A stretch of 64,000 bases of DNA, from positions 62,001 to 126,000 of the forward strand of contig NZ_NTFY01000004.1 in assembly GCF_002289565.1 (NCBI RefSeq). Direction: 5' to 3'. The notes beneath the pieces were generated by a model. That model did not search any database and had not been told where the DNA came from. It was given only the letters and a program-made list of their open reading frames with translations. The position numbers and the translations under genes were made by a program. Source of the DNA: Rhodopirellula sp. SM50. GTDB lineage: Bacteria; Planctomycetota; Planctomycetia; Pirellulales; Pirellulaceae. Below are positions 53,977 to 62,400 of this stretch, piece after piece; position 1 is the stretch's first letter, and the number at the start of each line of letters is the position of its first letter.

Positions 53977-56253
53977 CTACACGTTTGCTTGATGTGAGGC
54001 TTGCGAGTCGACCGCATGATCCGTCATGAAATCAATTTCGCCGGTTTTTACATCATAAAGCGCACCGATGACCATGGCCTCGTCGTTTTCGACCGCTCGG
54101 CGGATGGCATCGCTGCGGGCAGTGATCTCACGAACCGTTCGTTGCACGTTCTTCCGAGCAACCGAGTCGATACAGGCGTCTTTGGCCTCCGGCGTCATGC
54201 TGCTGATGCCCCGACACTCGTCGGGATCGATGCATTGCTGGATCTCCGACACGATGGCGTGCAAGTGACCACAACCGCTCGCCTGCTCGACATCCGCCCT
54301 TTCCTCAAACAACTCCACCGACGACGTGACCGCGCCGCAGCGGGTATGACCGAGCACGACGATCAGTTTCGCGCCGGCAACCGCGACGCCATATTCCATG
54401 CTTCCCAGCGACTTCGTGCCGATGATGTTTCCGGCGACCCGCACGCTAAAGATGTCGCCGATGCCGAGATCAAACACCAGTTCGGCGGGAACGCGTGAGT
54501 CGATGCAGCTGAGCACCACCGCCAACGGGCTTTGCCCCGTTGCCGTCGCCCCCACCTGACGACCGAAATCGCGAGTGATGCGGTGTCCCGTGCGAAAACG
54601 CTCGTTGCCGTCGCGCAGAATCTTCAGCACCTGGTCCGGCGTGATGCGACTTTGCAGCTCTCGTGTCGAATAGTCGGCGAATTGAATGTCGTCCCGCAAC
54701 TCGTACTTGTCTCGGAAGCCGCGGAGGCTGACACTGACCCCGCGAGCCGGGCCGATGTTGTTCTTGAAATCACGAATCAGACTCAGAATGTCGGGGTCGA
54801 TGTAATCCGAACCCGACGCGTCGATCAACAGCTTGGTGTCCCGAGCGGCACTGTTAAACAATTTGTCCAACGCGGCACGATTCAAAAAGCTGACCTGATC
54901 GGCCAGTTCGATGTGCAGGATGTCGCCATCGAGATGGGTCTCGACCACCCGGCGGATCGGGCGGCGGAGGTTGCTGTTGAGGATGAACAACACGCTGATC
55001 ATCAAGCCGATCAGAATGCCGATCAGCAAGTCCGTCAGCACGATAGCCAAGACCGTCGAGATGAACGGGATGAACTGATACCGACCCTCTTTCCACATCT
55101 GCGCGAACAGTTGCGGGCTGGCGAGTTTGAAACCCGTCACCAACAGAATCGCCGCCAACGCGCTCAGCGGGATCATGTTCAAATAAACCGGGAACATACC
55201 GACGCAAACCAACAGCAAGATGCCGTGGAAGATCGTCGACAACTTCGACTTCGCTCCCGAGTTGACGTTCACGCTACTGCGGATGATCACCGACGTGACC
55301 GGAATGCCACCGATCAATCCGGCCGCCACGTTACCGCACCCCTGCGCCAACAGCTCGCGACTGGGCGGAGAACTTCGGCGTTGGGTGTCGAGCTTGTCGG
55401 TCGCTTCCAAGTTTAGCAACGATTCCAGCGAGGCGACGATCGCGATCGTGATGCCGCCGATGTAAACCGCGGGGTTGGCCCATTGGGAGAAATCGGGCGT
55501 CCGCAAAAAACTGCCGAAGTCCGAAAAGCTTTCCGCCACCGGAATCTGGACCAAGTGCGTCACGCCGATCGCCCAGGCGCCGCCGAACCCGGCAAACAGA
55601 GCTTGCAGTGCGACGCCCAGCAACACCACCACCAACGGCCCCGGAACGATCGAGTTCTTCAGCGGTTTCGTCCGATCCCAAACCAACAGCAGGCCGAGCG
55701 AGAGCAGTCCGACCACGGCGGCTCCAAAATGCAAGTCACCGGCGATCAACGTGAAAAGTTCTGAGAACGTGTTTTGGTCATCCGGTTGCGAAAACGACAT
55801 CTCCCCTTCCGGATCGGTATCGTGACCGAACAGGTGGGGAATCTGTTTCAAGATCAGGATCACCCCGATCGCTGCCAACAGCCCCTTGATCACGCTGGAG
55901 GGGAAAAACGCTGAAAGCGCCCCGGCCTTGGCAATGCCCAGCCCGATTTGGATCACGCCGCCGACGACGACCGCAAGCAAGAACGCATCGAAGGTGCCCA
56001 GATTCGCGATCTGGGCCGCCACCACCGCCGTCAATCCGGCCGCCGGGCCGCTGACGCTGGTGTGCGATCCGCTCAGCGATCCGACGACGATCCCGCCAAC
56101 GATCCCAGCGATCAGACCGGAAAACAACGGGGCACCGGACGCCAGCGCGATCCCCAGGCACAACGGAAGTGCCACCAGAAACACCACAATCGACGCCGTG
56201 AAATCACGAAGCAGATTGGTCGGTGCGAGTATCGAGTTGGATGAGTCATCCAT
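53977..56253 (-). CDS. SulP-STAS transporter fused to beta-carbonic anhydrase
   Basis: 758 residues from ATG 56253 (GGAG 12 bases upstream; 56271 is an alternative). SulP core (about 10-420: [37 protein letters not shown]), STAS (about 445-535: LHIELADQVSFLNRAALDKL, KLLIDASGSDYIDPDILSL), then a carbonic anhydrase domain from about 537 with Cys583/Asp/Arg in LSCIDSR and His636/Cys639 in GHTRCGAV. It should couple bicarbonate transport with CO2 hydration at the inner face of the membrane. Upstream (in coordinates, to the left) is the antiporter gene on the same strand, 99 bp away. Confidence 0.93.
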   Translation of the reverse strand: MDDSSNSILAPTNLLRDFTASIVVFLVALPLCLGIALASGAPLFSGLIAGIVGGIVVGSLSGSHTSVSGPAAGLTAVVAAQIANLGTFDAFLLAVVVGGVIQIGLGIAKAGALSAFFPSSVIKGLLAAIGVILILKQIPHLFGHDTDPEGEMSFSQPDDQNTFSELFTLIAGDLHFGAAVVGLLSLGLLLVWDRTKPLKNSIVPGPLVVVLLGVALQALFAGFGGAWAIGVTHLVQIPVAESFSDFGSFLRTPDFSQWANPAVYIGGITIAIVASLESLLNLEATDKLDTQRRSSPPSRELLAQGCGNVAAGLIGGIPVTSVIIRSSVNVNSGAKSKLSTIFHGILLLVCVGMFPVYLNMIPLSALAAILLVTGFKLASPQLFAQMWKEGRYQFIPFISTVLAIVLTDLLIGILIGLMISVLFILNSNLRRPIRRVVETHLDGDILHIELADQVSFLNRAALDKLFNSAARDTKLLIDASGSDYIDPDILSLIRDFKNNIGPARGVSVSLRGFRDKYELRDDIQFADYSTRELQSRITPDQVLKILRDGNERFRTGHRITRDFGRQVGATATGQSPLAVVLSCIDSRVPAELVFDLGIGDIFSVRVAGNIIGTKSLGSMEYGVAVAGAKLIVVLGHTRCGAVTSSVELFEERADVEQASGCGHLHAIVSEIQQCIDPDECRGISSMTPEAKDACIDSVARKNVQRTVREITARSDAIRRAVENDEAMVIGALYDVKTGEIDFMTDHAVDSQASHQANV

Positions 56254-56670
56254 AGTCCAGTTGTTCTCCATCGATCTTGAAACGAATCTTTCGCGTAATC
56301 GTGCAACACGCGCACGCCGAAGCGGGTTTTCGCTCAGCAAAGGTCGGGCCAACTCGCTCGGGCTGGTCCAAAGGCACCCTGGAATACCCCTGCAATCCTA
56401 CTGAAATTCCAGCTGACGTGCAGACCGATCGTCGATTTAACGCTCGATCACAACGCGGAATCGGTCTAATGTTTGTACAAACTGTCGATTTTCAGTCGCG
56501 CTGACTGTTTTTCGCCGCCGGCTGGCTGCACCGGCTGGATGCACTGCTCGCCGAACTGCTCGCTGAACCGCTCGCCAGACAAGACGAGCCAGGAAACGCA
56601 ATCGGGTCGCGGTGGGTGATCGGAGACCCATGGCTCGGAAACCCCCAACCGCAACGCTGTGAGGCATTTT

Positions 56671-56863
56671 TTAGCGGTAGGGCGCGAGCGGCCTGTCGAT
56701 TTAGACGATGTTCCGAAATCAACGTGATCATGCCAGCCCGACGCGTGAGCGAGGGGCGCCGCGTGGCCCCTTGCTAACGCGTGCGGGCTTAAATCGACAG
56801 GCCGCGAGCCCTCCGGTGTTTGGGCAAAGATGCGGAACCGGAGGGCTCGCGCCCTGCCGCTAA
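56671..56863. mobile_element. Family A palindrome (copy 4) interrupted by an inserted element
   Basis: TTAGCGGTAGGGCGCGAG (56671-56688) continues at 56809 with CCCTCCGGTG and ends at 56863 in TGCCGCTAA. Deleting 56689-56804 and one CGAG gives 27-bp arms with one mismatch. The non-coding gap 56254-57122 contains, to its left, short repeats CTGCTCGCCGAACTGCTCGC near 56540 and no gene. Confidence 0.88.
56689..56804. mobile_element. Inserted 116-bp element with CGGCCTGTCGATTTA ends and CGAG duplication
   Basis: Ends CGGCCTGTCGATTTA (56689-56703) and TAAATCGACAGGCCG (56790-56804) are perfect inverted repeats; CGAG flanks both sides (56685-56688, 56805-56808). The inside carries a further hairpin (AGCCCGACGCGTGAGCGAGG / CCCTTGCTAACGCGTGCGGG). 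The termini match those of the element at 35240-35367 apart from a few bases. Confidence 0.88.
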
Positions 56864-57010
56864 CACCTTAACAACCACAGGAAAAAATGCTTCACAGCGG
56901 TGCCCCAACCGGATCGGCATCAAAAAAGCGCCGCAAACCAATGATCCAACGCACCCCGGGCACGGCGTTTGCCAACAGGCGATCGGACGTGTCGCGTGCC
57001 TAGCAGGAAT

Positions 57011-57027
57011 AAACCCGCTCCGGGTTT
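57011..57027 (+). terminator. Small hairpin with T-rich tail before the histidine kinase
   Basis: AAACCCG (57011-57017), loop CTC, CGGGTTT (57021-57027), then TTCTTC. It lies 96 bp upstream of the kinase ATG. It has the form of an intrinsic terminator or leader attenuator; it is short, so weak. Confidence 0.35.
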
Positions 57028-57122
57028 TCTTCAGCCACTTCATCGACGTCACACCACCAACCGACCGCGCTCGAATTCCCGACGATCTGGCTGAATTTCA
57101 TGCACATCACGAGACCGATTCC

Positions 57123-58661
57123 ATGAAGCTGCGCGACAAGATTGGTTGCTTTCTGCCCGTCACCGGATGCATCCTGTTGTGTCTGGGCATTTCGGGCGCG
57201 TGGTACGTCATTGAAATTCAGAAACAGAATTCGCGTCTGTTGGACATCAACGTCGCCAGTATTCGCTGCGCCGAAGAATTGGAATTGATCGCTCGTGAGA
57301 TGCGACATGAACTGGATCGCTTTCTGTTGACGATGGACCGCAACTACCTGGTCAGGGCGGCGGAAAAGCAGGACAAGGCCAACGCGTGGCTGTCTAAGGC
57401 GCGTCAACTTTCCGCAACCGACCAGGAGCGAGCATTCGTCGCCGATCTTGAGCAACGACTGGAAAAGTATTTTGAACAACTGCATCAGTTGATCGATGAC
57501 CCGGACAGGGCGATTTCGTCCGAGGTGGTCGATCAGTTGGAGGAGAAAACGCTTTCCGAGCAAATCTTGGTCGCCGCCCACAACTACCTCAAGTTCAACG
57601 AGTCGGAGCTGGAACAAAGCAATCAAGAAAACCAACGTTTGGCCCAGAAGCTGGCCATGGTGATGGTGTTTCTGGGCATCTGCGGTGCCATCGCCGGATT
57701 AGAAGCCGGCTACGGTGTCGCCCAAGCCATCAACCGAACCATGTTCATGCTGTCGGTCCCGATCCGTGACGTGGCGGGCAAGCTCGAAACTGTCGTCGGA
57801 CCCGTCGAAGTCTCCGCGGACCCCAGCCTCCGCGATCTGCAACGGGTGCTCGAGACCGTTTCTTCGCGTGTCGGCTCGGTCGTCGAACAGTTGCATCAAC
57901 GGCATCAAGAAATCGTCCGGGCGGATCAGTTGGCGGCGGTCGGAAAACTGGCGGCCGGTCTGGCACACGAATTGCGCAACCCGCTGATGTGCATGAAAAC
58001 CCTGGTGCAGTCCGCCCGACGCAACCCCGATTCGGGCAGCTTGAATGCCACCGATATCGCCGTGCTGGATGAGGAGATCACACGGGTCGATAGCCTGCTG
58101 CAAACGTTCCTCGATTTCGCTCGGCCCTCGGAACCGCAGTTCTGTCTGGTCGAGCTTTCACCGATCGTGCATCAAACCGTAGACCTGGTGGCCAGCCGCG
58201 CCGAGACGCGGGACATTCGCATCGACTGTCAACTTCCCTGCGCATCCGCTCAGGTCCGCGGCGACGCCATGCAGTTGCGACAGGTGTTGCTCAATTTGTT
58301 ACTCAACGCGTTGGACGCGGTGCCCACCGAAGGCAGGATTACCGTTACGGTGGAACGGATCGGCCGCGACGATGTTCCGCACGCGACGCCGAACCGGCCG
58401 ACCGAGTGGGTATGCTTGAGCGTCGCCGACGATGGTTGCGGGATGCCCGCCGACCAGCGCGACCGAGACCGTATGTTCGAGCCGTTCTTCAGCACCAAAG
58501 ATCCAGGTCTGGGGCTCGGTTTAGCGATCTCCCAACGAATCATCGACGCACACGAAGGCCAGTTGCTGGCCGAAGATCGCCCCCAAGGCGGCACGGTCGT
58601 CAAGGTGATCCTGCCGCTGCCATCCTCCGGCTCGCAACCCCGCTTCAACGGACAGTGCTAA
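57123..58661 (+). CDS. Membrane sensor histidine kinase (NtrB-like)
   Basis: 512 residues from ATG 57123. Two membrane helices (about 9-31 and 177-197) flank a helical periplasmic sensor (about 35-175) with no recognised ligand motif. H-box AAGLAHELRNPLMCMK with His282; N-box LRQVLLNLLLNALDAVP; G1 VADDGCGMP, F FEPFFSTKDPGLG, G2 LGLGLAISQRI. It autophosphorylates His282 and should pass phosphate to the response regulator 24 bp downstream. Confidence 0.94.
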   Translation: MKLRDKIGCFLPVTGCILLCLGISGAWYVIEIQKQNSRLLDINVASIRCAEELELIAREMRHELDRFLLTMDRNYLVRAAEKQDKANAWLSKARQLSATDQERAFVADLEQRLEKYFEQLHQLIDDPDRAISSEVVDQLEEKTLSEQILVAAHNYLKFNESELEQSNQENQRLAQKLAMVMVFLGICGAIAGLEAGYGVAQAINRTMFMLSVPIRDVAGKLETVVGPVEVSADPSLRDLQRVLETVSSRVGSVVEQLHQRHQEIVRADQLAAVGKLAAGLAHELRNPLMCMKTLVQSARRNPDSGSLNATDIAVLDEEITRVDSLLQTFLDFARPSEPQFCLVELSPIVHQTVDLVASRAETRDIRIDCQLPCASAQVRGDAMQLRQVLLNLLLNALDAVPTEGRITVTVERIGRDDVPHATPNRPTEWVCLSVADDGCGMPADQRDRDRMFEPFFSTKDPGLGLGLAISQRIIDAHEGQLLAEDRPQGGTVVKVILPLPSSGSQPRFNGQC

Positions 58662-58685
58662 CCCTTTCCCGCATTGGAATCGAAT

Positions 58686-60134
58686 GTGCCGAAATTAATC
58701 ATCATTGATGACGAACCCAACCTCCGCTACTCGCTCAAGAAAAGTCTCGAAACAGACAGCTTGGAAGTGGTGACCGCTGCGACCGCCGAAAGCGGCATCG
58801 CGGCCGTTCGCGAGCATCAACCCGATGCCGTCATTTTGGACGTGCGGTTGCCGGACATGTCCGGGTTGGATGCTTTCAGCATCATCCACGAACTCGATGC
58901 CCGAGTCCCCGTGATCATCATCACCGCGTATTCGACGACCGAGACCGCGATCGATGCGATGAAGCGGGGCGCATTCGAATACCTGCTCAAACCCGTCGAA
59001 TTCGAAAAGTTACTGACAACCGTCCAAAACGCCATCGACGTCAGCTTGATGAGTCGCACCCCGGCCCAGTTCGGTATCGATTCAGACGGCGATACCTCCG
59101 CCGACCAAATCGTCGGTCGGTCCCAGGCGATGCAAGAAGTCTACAAATTGATCGGACAGGTCGCCCCGCAAGATGTCAACGCACTGATTTTGGGTGAAAG
59201 CGGAACCGGCAAAGAAATGGTTGCCCGCGCGATCTACCAACACAGCCGCCGAGCCGAACGACCGTTCATGGCCATCAACTGCGCCGCCCTGCCTGAAAAC
59301 TTACTCGAAAGCGAACTGTTCGGACACGAACGCGGTTCCTTCACCGGCGCCGACAAACGCCGCATCGGAAAGTTCGAACAGGTCAACGGCGGAACCATCT
59401 TCTTGGACGAAATCGGCGACATGACTCCGGCGACCCAAGCCAAGGTGCTGAGGTTGCTGCAAGACGGCAGTTTTGAACGCGTCGGTAACAACGAAACGAT
59501 CCGCGTCGACGTCCGGATCATCGCGGCGACCAACCGCAACTTGCTTCAGATGGTCAGAGAAGGCACGTTTCGCGAAGACCTGTACTACCGAATGAGCGTC
59601 TTCATGATCCAATTGCCGCCGCTGCGTGAACGGCCCGAAGACATCCCCGTGCTGGCCGAACACTTCATCCATCTGCTCAACCGAGACATGCAAAAACAGA
59701 TTCGTTCGATCGCACCCGACGCGATGGAACGGCTGAAACACTACCGCTGGCCGGGCAACGTCCGTGAACTGCAAAGCGCGATGAAGCACGCCTTGGTGCG
59801 AAACGTCGGCGAAGTGCTTACGGTCTCCTCCCTGCCGGATACCTGCCGCGACATCCGACCGGTCGGTGCAGAAAAACATCGGTCGGAGCTGGATGCCGAG
59901 AACATTCGCAACGTCATCCACGACCTGCTGTCCCAAGACCAGCACAACGTCTATCAAGAATTGCACAGCGAAATCGATCGCATCCTGCTGCCCGAGGTGC
60001 TCAACCACGCCGACGGGAATCAGGCCCACGCCAGCGAACTGCTGGGCATCGCCCGCAGCACCCTGAGAACCAAGATCACCGACCTGGGACTGACCTTCGA
60101 AAAACGGCTCAAGGCGGATTCGGACACCCGTTGA
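58686..60134 (+). CDS. NtrC-family sigma-54-dependent response regulator
   Basis: 482 residues from GTG 58686 (GGAA upstream). Receiver Asp52 in VILDVRLPDMSG, ITAYSTTETAIDAMKRGAF and LLKPVEFEKL. AAA+ domain with GESGTGKEMVARAIY, sigma-54 loop RGSFTGADKR and GNVRELQSAM. C-terminal Fis-type helix-turn-helix NQAHASELLGIARSTLRTKI. Partner of the upstream kinase. The jetA gene starts 65 bp after its stop on the same strand. Confidence 0.95.
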   Translation: MPKLIIIDDEPNLRYSLKKSLETDSLEVVTAATAESGIAAVREHQPDAVILDVRLPDMSGLDAFSIIHELDARVPVIIITAYSTTETAIDAMKRGAFEYLLKPVEFEKLLTTVQNAIDVSLMSRTPAQFGIDSDGDTSADQIVGRSQAMQEVYKLIGQVAPQDVNALILGESGTGKEMVARAIYQHSRRAERPFMAINCAALPENLLESELFGHERGSFTGADKRRIGKFEQVNGGTIFLDEIGDMTPATQAKVLRLLQDGSFERVGNNETIRVDVRIIAATNRNLLQMVREGTFREDLYYRMSVFMIQLPPLRERPEDIPVLAEHFIHLLNRDMQKQIRSIAPDAMERLKHYRWPGNVRELQSAMKHALVRNVGEVLTVSSLPDTCRDIRPVGAEKHRSELDAENIRNVIHDLLSQDQHNVYQELHSEIDRILLPEVLNHADGNQAHASELLGIARSTLRTKITDLGLTFEKRLKADSDTR

Positions 60135-60199
60135 GGCACCGAACCAGGACGTCGATCTCGGCTCTGACCCTGTTCTGCCATTGTGATTAAAATCGGGCC

Positions 60200-61729
60200 A
60201 TGAATCTCGACGCCCTCACCACCTTTCTGGAGTCTTCCCCGACCGCCCGATTGCTCAAGGCGGATCTCGGGGCGTTTGTGGTTTACTTTTTGCGGCAAGC
60301 GTTCAAGTCGGACACGCAGGATTCCGCCATCTCGTATTCCCATGACGAGCTGGCCAGTCGATTGCAGGTCTTCCAAGACGAACTCCGCGACGAGGAACGC
60401 CCCGTCTTGCTCGGCTCGCCCGATCGATACTTGCGCGAGTGGTCCGATGCCGGCTGGCTGCGACGCTTCTTGCCCGCCGACTCCACCGGCCCCCATTACC
60501 AACTCACCCGCTACAGCGAAGACGCCATCCGGTTTCTCGATGCCATGCTCCATCGTGACACGCGGTTGGTGGGCACCGAGAGCCGGTTGCGATTGGTCAT
60601 CGACACCCTGGTCGATCTGGTTCGCGGCGCCTCGCCGGACCCCGATCGGCGTTTGAACGACCTGCTCGCCCAGCGGCAGCGGATTGATGACGAGATCGCT
60701 TCGATTCGTGGCGGCGGCGAAGTGGAAACCTATCACCCGGCACAGATCCGCGAACGGTTCTACACCGCCGTCGATCTACTCAAGACGCTGCAAAGTGATT
60801 TTCGCGCCGTCGAAGATCGATTCGAAGCGATCGGCCGCCAAGTGCAGCGCGAGGCGATGAAAGACGACCGTCGCCGCGGAGAGATTTTGGCCACCGCACT
60901 CGATGCCGAAGACCTGATCAAACAACAGGACGAAGGGGTCAGCTTTGACGCCTTTGTCGCGTTCCTGTTCGCCCCCCAAGCCCAAGCCAAACTGCGCGAA
61001 ACGATCGCCGAAGTCACCCGTCTGGACGCCATCGCCGACCAGCGGGCGGCGCTCCAGCACGTTCGCGCCATGGTGCCCTCGCTGTTGGCCGAAGCCGACA
61101 ACGTGCTGCGGCAAACCGGACGCCTGTCTCAAACCCTGCGCCGCTTGCTCGACGACCAATCCGCCGGACACCGCAAACGGACCGCCGAAGTGTTACGGGA
61201 CATTCGCACGCTGGCGTCGCGACTGAAACACGACGTCGCCCAGTCCAGCCGGGAACCACCCGAAACGCTCGGCCTGAACGTCGAAACTTCGATCGGATTA
61301 AGCTCCCCGCTGACACGCCCGTTCTGGACCCCGCCCCAAGTCTTTGATGTCGCCCCCGAAACGCACGTCGTCGATTTTGAAACGGCCCGCCGCGAAGCCA
61401 AAAAACTGGCCCAGCTGCAGCGACTGGAATGGGACCGGATGCGTGACACGATCGCCCACGCGACCGGAAACTCGCCCTCGGTCCGACTTTCCGAGCTACT
61501 CGAAATCCGCCCGCTACAAGTCGGCATCATCGAACTGGTCGGCTGGATCCAGATCGCGCACGAAGACGGACATCGCATCGATCGCGACGCAACCGAAACC
61601 ATTCACGTGACCACGAAAGACCACGTCACGGGGACAGAACACCCGTTGTGCGTGGTCGTCCCTCGGGTCACATTTCACCGCACACGTGAGAAAGCCACGG
61701 CGCCGATTCGAACGAAACGACCGCGATGA
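60200..61729 (+). CDS. jetA: JetA (DUF3375), Wadjet kleisin-like subunit
   Basis: 509 residues from ATG 60200. DUF3375 pattern: an N-terminal winged-helix-like region (LDALTTFLESSPTARLLKAD, HDELASRLQVFQDELRDEER, DRYLREWSDAGWLRRFLPAD), a central coiled coil (RRLNDLLAQRQRIDDEIASI; REMA-type helices to about 330) and a C-terminal winged helix (LSELLEIRPLQVGIIELVGW). It is the kleisin analogue of the SMC-like Wadjet complex. Its TGA overlaps the jetB ATG (ATGA). Confidence 0.92.
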   Translation: MNLDALTTFLESSPTARLLKADLGAFVVYFLRQAFKSDTQDSAISYSHDELASRLQVFQDELRDEERPVLLGSPDRYLREWSDAGWLRRFLPADSTGPHYQLTRYSEDAIRFLDAMLHRDTRLVGTESRLRLVIDTLVDLVRGASPDPDRRLNDLLAQRQRIDDEIASIRGGGEVETYHPAQIRERFYTAVDLLKTLQSDFRAVEDRFEAIGRQVQREAMKDDRRRGEILATALDAEDLIKQQDEGVSFDAFVAFLFAPQAQAKLRETIAEVTRLDAIADQRAALQHVRAMVPSLLAEADNVLRQTGRLSQTLRRLLDDQSAGHRKRTAEVLRDIRTLASRLKHDVAQSSREPPETLGLNVETSIGLSSPLTRPFWTPPQVFDVAPETHVVDFETARREAKKLAQLQRLEWDRMRDTIAHATGNSPSVRLSELLEIRPLQVGIIELVGWIQIAHEDGHRIDRDATETIHVTTKDHVTGTEHPLCVVVPRVTFHRTREKATAPIRTKRPR

Positions 61730-62400
61730 TGAACGAATCCAAACACGAATCCTTGGACCCCGACTCGCTGCCGCCTCCGGTCCCCTGGGCTCCCGCCGCC
61801 GTCCGATTGTTGCAGGGCATCGTCTATCACGATGACGCCGGCGACACCTGGGAACGGATTCTCTCCGGTGTGACGCCGCTGAGCGATTACTTTGCCCGGA
61901 TCGGATTGATGTTGATCGTCAATGAAGATGATGGCATGGCGTACCTGAGGCAGATCGAACCCGAAATCTTGCCGCCGGATTATCCGTCCATTCCAAAACT
62001 GTTCCGCAGCATCCGCTTGAGCTTCGAGGCCTCATTGCTCTGCGTGCTGCTACGCGACGAGCTGCGCCGCTTTGAAGAAGAAATCCACCGCGACGACCGC
62101 TGCGTCATCTCCCAGGCTTCACTGTTGGAAATCTGGCAATCGCTTGTCCCCGGCAACGACGACGCGGTTCGCGCCAATCGCAACCTGGGCGGCCAGCTCC
62201 GCAAATTGGAGGAACTCAAGTACGTCAAGCGTTTCGAGAAACAACCACCCAGCTGGGAAATTCGCCGCATCCTCAAAGCGAGGTTGCCGTTGGCGGAACT
62301 GGAACGGCTGCGGACGGATCTGACCGCGGAACTGAAACGCCGCGAAGAACAGTCTGCGGACGCGGAACCCGAAGACGCCTTGGAGACAACGGATGACTGA
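61726..62400 (+). CDS. jetB: JetB (DUF4194), Wadjet KITE-like subunit
   Basis: 224 residues. DUF4194 features: AVRLLQGIVYHDDAGDTWER, YFARIGLMLIVNEDDGMAYL, IRLSFEASLLCVLLRDELRR and the C-terminal winged helix LGGQLRKLEELKYVKRFEKQ. It is the KITE/MukE-like subunit. It overlaps jetA by 4 bp and jetC by 8 bp, so translation is coupled. A second ATG three bases later is equally possible as the start. Confidence 0.92.
   Translation: MMNESKHESLDPDSLPPPVPWAPAAVRLLQGIVYHDDAGDTWERILSGVTPLSDYFARIGLMLIVNEDDGMAYLRQIEPEILPPDYPSIPKLFRSIRLSFEASLLCVLLRDELRRFEEEIHRDDRCVISQASLLEIWQSLVPGNDDAVRANRNLGGQLRKLEELKYVKRFEKQPPSWEIRRILKARLPLAELERLRTDLTAELKRREEQSADAEPEDALETTDD

Noticed and set aside
56789-57052. 87-codon minus-strand frame between the SulP-CA fusion and the kinase
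   Set aside because: Starts near the kinase leader and ends in the family A palindrome; low-complexity composition, no homology recognised.
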